Shown here: piece by piece, positions 1 to 7,367 of the stretch
How positions within the stretch are numbered: position 1 is the stretch's first letter
Layout of the letters: every line of letters starts with the position of its first letter
DNA from: Rhodospirillales bacterium
GTDB taxonomy: Bacteria > Pseudomonadota > Alphaproteobacteria > ATCC43930 > CGMCC-115725
Length of the DNA stretch: 41,152 nt
Direction of reading: 5' to 3'
Assembly: GCA_028291405.1 (NCBI GenBank)
Contig: JAQGID010000016.1
Coordinates: forward strand, 1-41,152
Translations under genes and position numbers: made by a program
Notes under the pieces: model-generated
What the model was told of the DNA's origin: nothing
Seen by the model: the letters and a program-made list of their open reading frames with translations, nothing else
Databases searched by the model: none

Positions 1-1
1 C

Positions 2-235
2 TGCGTCCTCGACGAGGTCGACGCGCCGCTCGACGACGCCAACGTCGACCGCTTCTGCCGCCTGGTCGAGGAGATCGCGGCAAGCGCCGAGACGCGATTC
101 CTCATCATCACCCATCACCGCGTCACCATGGCGCGGATGGATCGGTTATTCGGCGTCACCATGTCCGAGCGCGGCATCTCGCAGCTCGTCTCGGTCGACC
201 TCCAGCAGGCCGAGCGGATTCGGCTGACGGCATAG
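2..235 (+). CDS. smc: Chromosome segregation ATPase SMC, C-terminal end (5' partial)
   Basis: The last 77 codons of an SMC protein; the rest lies left of the window. SMC dimers form ATP-driven rings that compact and segregate the chromosome. The visible piece is the C-terminal half of the ATPase head: Walker B plus D-loop ([17 protein letters not shown], from the second visible residue) and the H-loop ([20 protein letters not shown]). The ending [10 protein letters not shown] is typical of proteobacterial SMC. The frame stops at TAG 233-235, followed by a short imperfect palindrome (262-281). Identification is firm; nothing can be said about hinge or coiled coil. Confidence 0.95.
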   Translation, partial: CVLDEVDAPLDDANVDRFCRLVEEIAASAETRFLIITHHRVTMARMDRLFGVTMSERGISQLVSVDLQQAERIRLTA

Positions 236-261
236 GGTTGAGTAAGGGCACTCGCAGGCTT

Positions 262-281
262 CGTCATGCCCGGGCTTGACG
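262..281. repeat. Imperfect palindrome with CCCGGG core, REP-like
   Basis: CGTCATGCCCGGGCTTGACG matches its own reverse complement at 18 of 20 positions. It sits between smc and the next gene. The CGTCAT...CCCGGG layout resembles half of the dispersed palindromes of alphaproteobacteria and two other hairpins in this window (5824-5863, 37743-37824). It could also act as a weak terminator for smc, although no T-run follows. Confidence 0.45.
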
Positions 282-317
282 AGAAGAAGGGCGCGGCACA
301 ATCAAGGGCAGCACACC

Positions 318-1091
318 ATGAACCTGAACCTCACCGGCAAGACAGCCCTGATCACCGGCGGCTCGAAGGGCATCGGCTTCGCGGTGGCGCAGCACCTCGC
401 CGAGGAAGGCTGCCACCTGCACCTCGTGGCACGCGATCCGGCGGCGCTCGAGGATGCGCGGGCGGCGATCACTGCTCGCTATGCAGTCTCCGTCACGGTC
501 CATGCCATCGATCTTGCCAAGGCCGACAACCTCGCCGCCCTGGTCGAGCCGTGCCGGACGATCGACATCCTGGTCAACAACGCCGGCGCCATCCCGGCCG
601 CGAGCCTCGACCAGACCGACGACAAATCCTGGCGCGAAGCCTGGGACCTCAAGGTCTTCGGCTACATCAACCTGACCCGCATGGCGTTGGCGGCGATGAC
701 TTCGCGCGGGAGCGGCGTCATCGTCAACGTCATCGGTGTCGGCGGCGAGCGGCCGGCGCCGGGGATCATCGCCGGGGGCACCGCCAACGCCGCGCTGATG
801 GCCTTCACGCGGGCGCTCGGCAGCACCAGCCTCGAGCACGGCGTTCGCGTCGTCGCGGTCAATCCCGGCTCGGTCGCGACCGAGCGGCTGATCCGCCAGC
901 AGCGCCGCCACGCCGAGCGCCAGCTCGGCGATCCCGAGCGCTGGCGCGAGCTCGTCAAGGCGCTGCCGCTCGGCCGCGCGATCGAGCCCGACGAGGTCGC
1001 CGACCTCGTGGCTTTCCTCGCCTCCGAGCGCGCCAGCTACATCAGCGGCGCGATCTATACGATCGACGGCGGCCGCTCGGCGCGGGCGTGA
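318..1091 (+). CDS. SDR-fold protein lacking the catalytic Ser-Tyr-Lys
   Basis: 257 residues with the classical short-chain dehydrogenase fold. Visible are the nucleotide-binding TGGSKGIG (13-20), an acidic D65, NNAG (87-90), the NPGSVATE segment after strand 6, and the C-terminal SGAIYTIDGG. The active site is unusual: where family members have Ser, then Tyr-x-x-x-Lys, this protein has G140, G153 and N157 (segment GIIAGGTANAALMAFTRALG). Dinucleotide binding therefore looks intact but the proton relay is gone. Some SDR subgroups with altered catalytic residues are known, and the substrate cannot be named. Start chosen at ATG 318, where homology to the family begins; a GTG- or ATG-initiated extension from 276 has no SDR-like content. 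It is downstream of smc and probably transcribed on its own. Confidence 0.85.
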   Translation: MNLNLTGKTALITGGSKGIGFAVAQHLAEEGCHLHLVARDPAALEDARAAITARYAVSVTVHAIDLAKADNLAALVEPCRTIDILVNNAGAIPAASLDQTDDKSWREAWDLKVFGYINLTRMALAAMTSRGSGVIVNVIGVGGERPAPGIIAGGTANAALMAFTRALGSTSLEHGVRVVAVNPGSVATERLIRQQRRHAERQLGDPERWRELVKALPLGRAIEPDEVADLVAFLASERASYISGAIYTIDGGRSARA

Positions 1092-1128
1092 GCCGGCGCG
1101 ACGCGGCGTGCGCCGGCAACCGTCCCGG

Positions 1129-1428
1129 TCAAGAATGGGCGGCCGAGAGACGAGCGACGAACTCCTGGGCCGGGTCACGCTTCACGACAATGCTGCTGGA
1201 CTCAGCCGGCGGCGCGGCGGGGTTCGCGAGACGCCCGACGAACTCCTGGGCCGGATCGCGCTTCACCACGATGCTGCTGGACTCGGCCGGCGGCGAGGCT
1301 GGGTTCGCGACATGCTCGATCCAGGCGCGGCTGGGATCATAAGCGGAGTCTGCATGGGCGGGGGCAGCCGCGGTGACTGCAACGAAGGCGCTCGCGAGCA
1401 GGACGGGGAGTGACATCGGGCGGGTCAT
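1129..1428 (-). CDS. Small secreted protein with two 27-residue repeats
   Basis: 99 residues, family not recognised. Residues 1-26 form a clear Sec signal peptide (hydrophobic core VLLASAFVAVTAA, cleavage after AHA). The mature part is almost entirely two tandem copies of a 27-residue unit, VANPASPPAESSSIVVKRDPAQEFVGR in type, differing at only a few positions, so the product is a short periplasmic or secreted repeat peptide. The start is well supported: AGGAGG lies about 7 bases before the ATG at 1428. The gene is divergent from a TetR regulator, and three operator-like palindromes lie between them, so repression by that regulator is likely. The antisense frame here also stays open, but it lacks a signal peptide or a ribosome site of this quality. 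Confidence 0.75.
   Translation of the reverse strand: MTRPMSLPVLLASAFVAVTAAAPAHADSAYDPSRAWIEHVANPASPPAESSSIVVKRDPAQEFVGRLANPAAPPAESSSIVVKRDPAQEFVARLSAAHS
1155..1316. repeat. Two tandem 81-bp repeats inside the secreted-peptide gene
   Basis: Copy 1 (about 1155-1235) and copy 2 (about 1236-1316) share long identical stretches such as GACGAACTCCTGGGCCGG and ATGCTGCTGGACTC. The period of 81 bp equals 27 codons, so the duplication preserves the frame. Divergence between the copies is mostly silent or conservative, indicating a fairly recent duplication under selection. Confidence 0.85.
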
Positions 1429-1483
1429 GATGGACCTCCTACGACGGGCGAACCGGCACAGCTGCGGTCGTCCGCAACTTTCA

Positions 1484-1495
1484 TGACGTTCGTCA
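1484..1495. promoter_or_regulatory. Operator-like palindrome TGACN4GTCA, site 1
   Basis: TGACGTTCGTCA, an inverted repeat of TGAC/GTCA with a 4-base spacer, between the secreted-peptide gene and the TetR gene. Together with site 2 it brackets an AT-rich hexamer, TATATT on the minus strand (1503-1498), a plausible -10 box for the secreted-peptide gene. No good -35 is visible. Binding by the adjacent TetR protein is inferred. Confidence 0.55.
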
Positions 1496-1507
1496 CGAAT
1501 ATAAACA

Positions 1508-1519
1508 TGACGATCGACA
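1508..1519. promoter_or_regulatory. Operator-like palindrome TGACN4GWCA, site 2
   Basis: TGACGATCGACA, one mismatch from the TGACN4GTCA pattern and embedded in the wider near-palindrome ATGACGATCGACAT. Its start is 24 bases from site 1, placing the two on a similar helical face. A bound repressor here would cover the upstream side of the leftward promoter. Confidence 0.5.
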
Positions 1520-1616
1520 TGATAAGAATCAAGCCTGCCTCCGCAGAATTTTTCGGGGCGTCCGGCGGCGCCGGCTGGTCTTTAATCGGCGTCGGAACAC
1601 GCTACATATGTTTATC

Positions 1617-1628
1617 TGACGGTCGTCA
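1617..1628. promoter_or_regulatory. Operator-like palindrome TGACN4GTCA, site 3, in the tetR leader
   Basis: TGACGGTCGTCA, 15 bases before the TetR start codon and just upstream of its ribosome site (AAAGGAG). A TATGTT hexamer at 1607-1612 could be the -10 of the regulator, which would put this palindrome over the transcription start and fit autorepression. Recurrence of the same pattern three times in 145 bases is the main support. Confidence 0.55.
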
Positions 1629-1643
1629 TCAAAGGAGTCCGTC

Positions 1644-2270
1644 ATGCGACTGACCAAGGCCCAGCGGGCCGAGAACCACGACCGGATCATCGACGTCGCG
1701 GCCAGGCTGTTCCGGGAGAAGGGCGTCGACGGGGTCGGGATCGACGAGATCATGGAGGAAGCCGGACTGACCCACGGGGCGTTCTATGGACACTTCCCGT
1801 CGAAGACCGCACTCGTCGCCGAGGCGGGCGCACACGCGCTCGACCGGTCGGGTTTGAAGAGGCTCGAAGGAGATATCCCGCCCGGCACGCGAAAGAACTT
1901 CAGCGAGCTGGCGCGGAACTATCTATCGGTGACGCATCGCGACGATCCCGGGGACGGCTGCGCCATCGCAGCGCTGGCGGCCGATATCGGCCGCCAGGAC
2001 GAAAGCGTCCGGGCATTGTTCGCGCGGCATCTCGACGCGAACGTCGATGAGCTCGCCGAACGGCTGCCGGGCGACCGGAAAACGGCCCGCAGCGACGCCA
2101 TCGTCAAATACGCGACGATGGTGGGCGCCCTGGTGATGGCCCGCAGCGTCGGCAAGGGCCAGCTCTCCGAAGAGCTGCTCGACACCGTGCGCGAGCGGCT
2201 CGAGATCGACCAGGAGCGGCTGGATGGGCCGCCAGCCGACAGCACGCGCCGGCGCCGACCGAGCGTATAA
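1644..2270 (+). CDS. TetR/AcrR-family repressor with a single cysteine
   Basis: 208 residues. The N-terminal DNA-binding domain holds a TetR helix-turn-helix at about 32-51 (VGIDEIMEEAGLTHGAFYGHF), followed by an all-helical ligand domain. The conserved segment GDGCAIAALAADIGRQ carries the protein's only cysteine, C106. Regulators of the NemR/AcrR type have a redox- or electrophile-sensing cysteine in an equivalent GC motif, so thiol-based sensing is possible, but this is inference. The start is supported by AAAGGAG 7 bases upstream. It is divergent from the secreted repeat peptide, with three TGACN4GTCA-type palindromes in between, and convergent with the MBL gene, leaving only 26 bases between stops. 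Ligand unknown. Confidence 0.92.
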   Translation: MRLTKAQRAENHDRIIDVAARLFREKGVDGVGIDEIMEEAGLTHGAFYGHFPSKTALVAEAGAHALDRSGLKRLEGDIPPGTRKNFSELARNYLSVTHRDDPGDGCAIAALAADIGRQDESVRALFARHLDANVDELAERLPGDRKTARSDAIVKYATMVGALVMARSVGKGQLSEELLDTVRERLEIDQERLDGPPADSTRRRRPSV

Positions 2271-2296
2271 GAGAAGCAGACGTCAGGTACTAACTG

Positions 2297-3154
2297 CTAC
2301 ATCGCGTCGATACAGCGTCGCATCTCGACCGCCATGCGGTCGGCGGCGAAGTGACAGCGCCTGCCGTGGCCCGGCAGGATCCATTCGAAACGATGCTCGG
2401 CAAGGCGCCGCATCGAGCGCGTCTGCTCCTCCCAATCGTACCAGCAGACCTCGCGCGAGGCGCCGATGCGGTCGTGCTCGTCGCGCCACGAGACGTGGTC
2501 GCCGGAGAACAGGAATTCCTCGTGCAGCAGGCAGACCGAGCCGCGCGTATGGCCGGGCACCGGGATGACCAGCAGATCCTCGGCCAGGGCGATCGACTCC
2601 TCGCCCTCGAGCCATCGCTCGACATCGAGCGTCCCGGGCTGACGGTCGGCCGCGTGCAGGATCCGCTCGCAGCCGAAATGCGCCCGGAAGCGGCGGTGGT
2701 CGGCGACGTCGTCCTGGTGCGTCAGCAGCATCAGCGCGACACCGCCGAAATCCTCGAGCCGGCGGACGACCGGCGCCGTGAACCGCGGCGAATCGACGAG
2801 AACGTTGCCCTGCGCGCGGCGGATCAGATAGCTCGCCGCGCCGTAGCTCGCCTTGGCGTGGTAGCCGCAATGATAGACTTCGCCGGCAATGCGCTCGGGG
2901 AACGCGGCGAGCGCCGGCGCGAGATCGTCGCCCGCGACGGTGCCGATCGAGCCCGTCGGACACGCGGCGAGCGCCATCAGGGCGCGCAGCCGTTCCGCGG
3001 AATCGCGCGGCTGGCGACGCACGAAAGAGGTTTCGCCGGCGTCGGCGAAGCTCGCCGGCGCCACCCAGCGGCAGGTACCGCAATCGATGCAGCTGTGATC
3101 GACGTAGAAGTCGCCGGCGACATTGGCCGGAAGACGGTGCTTCACGCTGGCCAT
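2297..3154 (-). CDS. Ferredoxin / metallo-beta-lactamase fold fusion protein
   Basis: 285 residues in two parts. Residues 1-75 resemble a single-cluster ferredoxin: C22-x2-C25-x2-C28 and a distant C65-P66 could ligate one [4Fe-4S] (or [3Fe-4S]) cluster. From about 90 on is an MBL-fold hydrolase with THQDDVADH (H146, D148, D152, H153), GHTRGS (H202), GDH (D219) and LPGHG near the C-terminus. In the family these residues form a dinuclear metal site acting on thioesters, glutathione conjugates or nucleic acids; the substrate here is unknown. The start at ATG 3154 precedes the ferredoxin core; an upstream frame to 3238 is low-complexity. A TATATT on the minus strand (3166-3161) lies just 6 bases before this ATG with no Shine-Dalgarno, which would suit a leaderless transcript. 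Confidence 0.85.
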   Translation of the reverse strand: MASVKHRLPANVAGDFYVDHSCIDCGTCRWVAPASFADAGETSFVRRQPRDSAERLRALMALAACPTGSIGTVAGDDLAPALAAFPERIAGEVYHCGYHAKASYGAASYLIRRAQGNVLVDSPRFTAPVVRRLEDFGGVALMLLTHQDDVADHRRFRAHFGCERILHAADRQPGTLDVERWLEGEESIALAEDLLVIPVPGHTRGSVCLLHEEFLFSGDHVSWRDEHDRIGASREVCWYDWEEQTRSMRRLAEHRFEWILPGHGRRCHFAADRMAVEMRRCIDAM

Positions 3155-3253
3155 TCGGCTAATATAGGGCGATCCGTCGCGCCCTGCGAGCCTCGCTGCG
3201 GCCGGCGCCGCGAACCGGGTTGCGGCAAGAGGGCGCAATGAACTTCCGCCGCC

Positions 3254-3282
3254 TTGACACCCCTCCGGCCTGCTTTTATGTT
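3254..3282 (+). promoter_or_regulatory. Sigma-70-type promoter of the F0 operon
   Basis: TTGACA at 3254-3259 and TATGTT at 3277-3282 with a 17-base spacer, 72 bases before the atpI start. The perfect -35 and optimal spacing make this the best housekeeping promoter visible in the window. Confidence 0.75.
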
Positions 3283-3354
3283 TCGCGCCGTTTTGGCGCT
3301 TCCGCGCGAGCGGGGCGGCCGTTGGGGCGAGCTCGATCGTTGGTGCTGTGAACC

Positions 3355-3720
3355 ATGAGCGAGAACGGGCCTCCCGACGATCTGAAGTCGCTCGGCGAGC
3401 GGCTCAGCAAGGCGCGCCGCGACCGTAAGGTTCCGGCGGAGGATGTCGGGGCCGGCAACGGCGGTTTCAACGCCGCCCTCGGGGTCGGTCTCCGCATCGG
3501 CATGGAATTGGTCGTCGCCGTGGTTTGCGGCCTCGGCGTCGGATGGTTGATCGACCAGGGTCTGGGGACGCGGCCCTGGGCGATGATCGGTTTTTTGTTC
3601 TTGGGGTTCGCGGCGGGGCTGGTCAACGTCTACCGCGTGATGAATAACCTGGGCATGGCCGCCACCTATCGCGGGCCGGCGCCGTCGGCTCCGGCGACGA
3701 AAGAGGACGAAGAGGACTAA
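3355..3720 (+). CDS. atpI: ATP synthase accessory protein AtpI
   Basis: 121 residues: a charged N-terminus, then two transmembrane helices (about 42-66 and 73-95) and an acidic tail ending KEDEED. This is the AtpI/AtpZ-type membrane protein that precedes F0 genes in alphaproteobacteria. AtpI is thought to help assemble the c-ring or take part in Mg2+ supply; it is not part of the finished rotor. Conserved charges in or near the helices (E51, D67) fit the family. It is the first gene of the F0 operon, behind the promoter at 3254-3282, and atpB begins 1 base after its stop. Confidence 0.93.
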   Translation: MSENGPPDDLKSLGERLSKARRDRKVPAEDVGAGNGGFNAALGVGLRIGMELVVAVVCGLGVGWLIDQGLGTRPWAMIGFLFLGFAAGLVNVYRVMNNLGMAATYRGPAPSAPATKEDEED

Positions 3721-3721
3721 A

Positions 3722-4471
3722 GTGGCGGTAGAGCAAGCGACAGAGCACGGCGCATCCCCCCTCCATCAGTTCGTGATCGAGCGGCTGGTGCCGCTGCACA
3801 TCGGGCACGTCGACATCTCGTTCACCAATTCGTCGCTGTTCATGACGATCGCCGTCGTGGCGATCACCGGCTTCATCATGTTCAGCATGAGCGGCGCGCA
3901 GCTGGTGCCGACGCGCTGGCAGTCGGTCGCCGAGTTGTTCTACGAGTTCATCGCCAACATGGTGCGCGACAACGTCGGCAGCGCCGGACGGCAGTATTTC
4001 CCGTTCATCTTCTCGCTGTTCATGTTCGTGCTGTTCGGCAATCTGATCGGCATGATCCCGTTCACCTTCACCTACACCAGCCACATCATCGTCACCTTCG
4101 CGATGGCGTTCTTCATCTTCGTCGCGGTAACGCTGATTGCGATCAAAAGGCACGGCTTCCATTTCTTCACCTATTTCGCCCCCAAGGGCTTGCCGGTGCC
4201 GCTGCTGATCCTGTTGATCCCGATCGAGATTATCTCGTACTGCATCCGGCCGATGACGCTGTCGATCCGGCTCTTCGCCAATATGATGGCCGGGCACACG
4301 ATGCTCGTGATCTTCGCCGGCTTCGTCTTCGCGCTCGGCATCTTCGGGGTCCTCCCGCTGGCGTTCGACGTCTTCTTCATTCTGCTGGAGCTGCTCGTCG
4401 CGGTGCTGCAGGCCTATGTCTTCACGATCCTGACCTGCATCTACCTGCACGACGCCATCCACCTGCACTGA
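3722..4471 (+). CDS. atpB: F0F1 ATP synthase subunit a
   Basis: 249 residues, an integral membrane protein of the proton channel in the F0 sector. The diagnostic segment TLSIRLFANMMAGHTML (about 179-195) contains the essential arginine R183 that interacts with the c-ring carboxylate. Several hydrophobic helices are evident (about 38-56, 93-113, 121-141, 157-175, 191-210, 215-240). The start is GTG at 3722, 1 base after the atpI stop, with a purine-rich GAAGAGGA sequence just upstream inside atpI; the close packing suggests translational coupling. Length and motif are normal for alphaproteobacterial subunit a. Confidence 0.97.
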   Translation: MAVEQATEHGASPLHQFVIERLVPLHIGHVDISFTNSSLFMTIAVVAITGFIMFSMSGAQLVPTRWQSVAELFYEFIANMVRDNVGSAGRQYFPFIFSLFMFVLFGNLIGMIPFTFTYTSHIIVTFAMAFFIFVAVTLIAIKRHGFHFFTYFAPKGLPVPLLILLIPIEIISYCIRPMTLSIRLFANMMAGHTMLVIFAGFVFALGIFGVLPLAFDVFFILLELLVAVLQAYVFTILTCIYLHDAIHLH

Positions 4472-4516
4472 TCTCACCCCCCTCAACCAAAAGCCAACCA
4501 ACCAAAGGAACGCACC

Positions 4517-4744
4517 ATGGAACTCGCCTCCGCCCAGGTCATCGGCGCCGGCCTCGCCTGTATCGCTCTCGTCGGCGCCGGCATCGGCATCGGCAACATC
4601 TTCGCCGCCCTCGTCTCGTCGATCGCTCGCAACCCAGCCTCGCAGGCGCAGATCACGACGCCCGCGCTGCTCGGCTTCGCGCTCGCCGAGGCGACCGGCC
4701 TCTTCGGCCTCGTCATCGCCTTCATCATCCTCTACGCCCGCTGA
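4517..4744 (+). CDS. atpE: F0F1 ATP synthase subunit c
   Basis: 75 residues, a two-helix hairpin forming the rotor ring. Helix 1 carries the glycine motif GAGIGIGN (20-27), the polar loop is RNP (38-40), and helix 2 has the proton-carrying glutamate E58 in LLGFALAEATGLFG. A glutamate at this place and no added sodium-binding pattern suggest a proton-driven ring. The ribosome site AAAGGA is 7 bases upstream of the ATG. It is third in the F0 operon, 45 bases after atpB; this spacer holds only a CA-rich leader. Confidence 0.97.
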   Translation: MELASAQVIGAGLACIALVGAGIGIGNIFAALVSSIARNPASQAQITTPALLGFALAEATGLFGLVIAFIILYAR

Positions 4745-4791
4745 TCGGCTCGCGCGGATCTCGAGCCATTCGTCCATGAGCTGGGTGCCCA

Positions 4792-5283
4792 ATGCCGCAA
4801 CTTGACGTCTCGACGTTCCCTTCGCAGGTCTTCTGGCTCGTCGTCACCTTCGCGGTGCTCTACGTGCTGATGGCGAGGCTCGCCATTCCGAGGATCGAGG
4901 CGGCGGTCGAGGGGCGGCGCGTCCGGATCGAGGGCGATCTCGACCGCGCCGGACGAATGAAGTCCGAAGCCGAAGCGGTCATCGCTGCCTATGAGAAGGC
5001 CCTCGCCGACGCGCGCCACCAGGCGCAGCTGACGATGAAGGAGACGACCGACCGGCTCAACGCCGCGGCCGCCGAGCGGCAGAAGGCAGCGGCGGCGGCG
5101 ATCGCCGAGCGCACCGCCGCTGCCGAGGCCCGCATCGCCGCGGCAAAGCGCGCGGCGATGGCCGATCTCCGCACCATCGCGGTCGACGTCGCGCGCAGCG
5201 CGGCGGCGCGGCTCGTCGGCACCGAGGTCGACGAGGCACGAGCCGGCGCCGCGGTCGATGCCGTGCTCAAGGGACATGCCTGA
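4792..5283 (+). CDS. atpF': F0F1 ATP synthase subunit b'
   Basis: 163 residues. One N-terminal transmembrane helix (about 12-30, QVFWLVVTFAVLYVLMARL) is followed by a long Ala/Arg/Glu-rich coiled coil that forms half of the peripheral stalk. Alphaproteobacteria and phototrophs have two divergent b-type subunits; this first copy, with the PQLDVSTFPSQVFWL start, is the b' type. Its stop overlaps the start of the next gene by one base (TGATG at 5281-5285), so b' and b are probably translationally coupled and form a heterodimer. Symbols vary between genomes (atpX, atpG, atpF2). Confidence 0.93.
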   Translation: MPQLDVSTFPSQVFWLVVTFAVLYVLMARLAIPRIEAAVEGRRVRIEGDLDRAGRMKSEAEAVIAAYEKALADARHQAQLTMKETTDRLNAAAAERQKAAAAAIAERTAAAEARIAAAKRAAMADLRTIAVDVARSAAARLVGTEVDEARAGAAVDAVLKGHA

Positions 5284-5771
5284 TGGAAATCCTTCGCGAC
5301 CCGGAAATCTGGGTCCTCGTCGCCTTCCTCATCGTCGTCGTCGGCGGCTTCATCAAGGCCGGTCCGACGATCGCCAAATCGCTCGACGACCGCGCCCAGC
5401 GCATCAAGCTCGAGCTCGACGAGGCGCGGCGGCTGCGCGAGGATGCCGAGCGCACCCTCGCCGAGTACCAGCGCAAGCAGCGCGACGCGCTGAAAGAGGC
5501 CGAGGACATCGTCGCCCACGCCAAGGCGGAGGCCGAGCGCATTGGCCGCCAGGCGGCGATCGACCTCGAAGCCATGCTCGAGCGCCGCATCAAGCAGGCC
5601 GAGGAAAAGATCGCCCAGGAAGAGGCGAAGGCGGTCGCCGACGTGCGCAATACCGCGATCGACATCGCGATCGCCGCGGCGCGGCAGATCATCGTCGAGC
5701 AGCTCGACGCCAAGACGGGCGGGGCGCTGATCGACGGCGCGATCGCAGCGCTGCCCCAGCAGCTGCATTAG
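5283..5771 (+). CDS. atpF: F0F1 ATP synthase subunit b
   Basis: 162 residues: a membrane anchor at about 9-26 (IWVLVAFLIVVVGGFI) and a helical arm rich in Glu, Arg and Ala, ending in a delta-binding C-terminus. It forms the peripheral stalk with b'. It is the last gene of this operon: no delta, alpha, gamma, beta or epsilon gene follows, so F1 is encoded elsewhere, as is usual in alphaproteobacteria. The operon ends at a strong hairpin (5824-5863). Confidence 0.94.
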   Translation: MEILRDPEIWVLVAFLIVVVGGFIKAGPTIAKSLDDRAQRIKLELDEARRLREDAERTLAEYQRKQRDALKEAEDIVAHAKAEAERIGRQAAIDLEAMLERRIKQAEEKIAQEEAKAVADVRNTAIDIAIAAARQIIVEQLDAKTGGALIDGAIAALPQQLH

Positions 5772-5823
5772 GGTCTGAGGGCCTTCGAGCCCTCGACGTC
5801 TTCAGTTCTCTTGCTTTAGTCAC

Positions 5824-5863
5824 AACCCTCGTCTTCCCCGCGAACGCGGGGAAGACGAGGGTT
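5824..5863. terminator. 19-bp perfect hairpin between convergent genes
   Basis: Arms 5824-5842 and 5845-5863 (AACCCTCGTCTTCCCCGCG and its exact complement) flank a 2-base AA. It lies between atpF (plus) and the DUF1244 gene (minus), so it can terminate both. There is only a short T/A edge instead of a long U-tract. The core CGTCTTCCCCGCGAACGCGG also looks like a dispersed alphaproteobacterial REP palindrome, so it may be a mobile or bound element that doubles as terminator. Confidence 0.7.
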
Positions 5864-5886
5864 ACGATGGACGCCGCCCTTGCCGC

Positions 5887-6180
<294 letters not shown>

Positions 6181-6233
6181 GTGCTGTCTCCTGATCGCTC
6201 TCTTCCCAATCTAGGGAGCCGAGGCCGCTTGCG

Positions 6234-7367
6234 CTAGAGACCGCGCTGCGTCGCCTCGATCAGCCACAGGACGACGGCGCGCAGCGCCTCGGCCTTGGTG
6301 GCGCCGGCGGCAAGCTGCTCGGCGTAGACCCGCCGCTGCGCATGGGCGCTGGTGCCGCGCGCCAGGATCTCCCGCGCGTGATCGACCTCCGCGGTGCAGC
6401 CGAAACGCGCCGCGTCCTCGGCGATCAGCGCCAGCATCTCACCGAGCAGCTCGCCGTAGGGAACGATCTCGCGCCGCCCGAAATCGACGAGTCCCTGGTC
6501 GATGCCGTAGCGCTGCGCCCGCCAGCGGTTCTCGTTGATCAGCATCCGCGCATAGATCCGCCAGCGCTGATTGTCGCGCTTCAGCCGCCAGAGCATGCGC
6601 AGCAGGCAGCGGTAGAGCGCCGCGATCGCGATGCCGTCGTCGATCAGCGTGCAGATGTCGGTGATCCGCATCTCGAGGGTCGGGAAGCGATGGCTCGGGC
6701 GAACGTCCCACCAGAGCTTCGTCGCGTCCTCGATGAGCCCGGCGCCGGTCAGGATGTCGACGTGGCGGTTATATTCGCCGAAGCTCTCGAAGCGATCGGG
6801 CAGGCCGGTGCGCGGCATGGCGTCGAAGACGCTGACGCGGTAGGAATGCAGCCCGGTGTCGTCGCCGCGCCAGAACGGCGACGAGGTCGACAGCGCCAGG
6901 AGATGCGGCAGGAAATAGCGGATCTGGTTCATCAGATCGACGCGCAGCTCGTCGTCACCGAGGCCGATATGGACGTGCATGCCGCAGATGACGAGGCGCC
7001 GCGCCACACCCTGCAGGTCGCGCTCCAGCGTCGTATAGCGCTCGCGCGCCGTCGGCTTCTGGGCGTCCCAATCGGCGAAGGGATGCGTCGAGGCGGCGAT
7101 CGGCGCCATGCCGTGCCGTGAAGCGATGGCGACGATCGCGGCGCGCAGCCGGGCGAGATCGGCGCGCGCCTCGCCGATGCTGCCGCAGACTCCGGTACCA
7201 ACCTCGATCTGGGAGCGCAGGAACTCGGGGCTGACGTGCTTGCCCAGGAGGCGCTCGCATTCCGCGAGGAGCTCCGGCGGCGGATCGCCGACCAGCGCGC
7301 CGGTGACGCGGTCGACGAGGAGATATTCCTCCTCGATGCCGATTGTGAACTCGGGCTCGCCGATCAT
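6234..7367 (-). CDS. YbdK-type carboxylate-amine ligase (GCS2 family)
   Basis: 377 residues, about the normal length of the YbdK branch of glutamate-cysteine ligases. Visible family motifs are TIGIEEEYLLVD (8-19), the acidic nucleotide/Mg site; QIEVGTGVC (53-61); MHVHIGLGDD (130-139); and LWWDVRPSHRFPTLEMRITD in the second half. Family members join a carboxylate to an amine using ATP, and E. coli YbdK has weak gamma-glutamyl-cysteine ligase activity; the true substrate is usually unknown. The ATG overlaps the stop of the N-formylglutamate amidohydrolase gene by 4 bases (ATGA), so the two are co-translated and plausibly act on related glutamyl compounds. Confidence 0.9.
   Translation of the reverse strand: MIGEPEFTIGIEEEYLLVDRVTGALVGDPPPELLAECERLLGKHVSPEFLRSQIEVGTGVCGSIGEARADLARLRAAIVAIASRHGMAPIAASTHPFADWDAQKPTARERYTTLERDLQGVARRLVICGMHVHIGLGDDELRVDLMNQIRYFLPHLLALSTSSPFWRGDDTGLHSYRVSVFDAMPRTGLPDRFESFGEYNRHVDILTGAGLIEDATKLWWDVRPSHRFPTLEMRITDICTLIDDGIAIAALYRCLLRMLWRLKRDNQRWRIYARMLINENRWRAQRYGIDQGLVDFGRREIVPYGELLGEMLALIAEDAARFGCTAEVDHAREILARGTSAHAQRRVYAEQLAAGATKAEALRAVVLWLIEATQRGL

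Noticed and set aside
1108-1413. Plus-strand frame opposite the secreted repeat peptide
   Set aside because: No ribosome site or signal peptide; the minus-strand gene has both, and the repeat makes both strands look protein-like.
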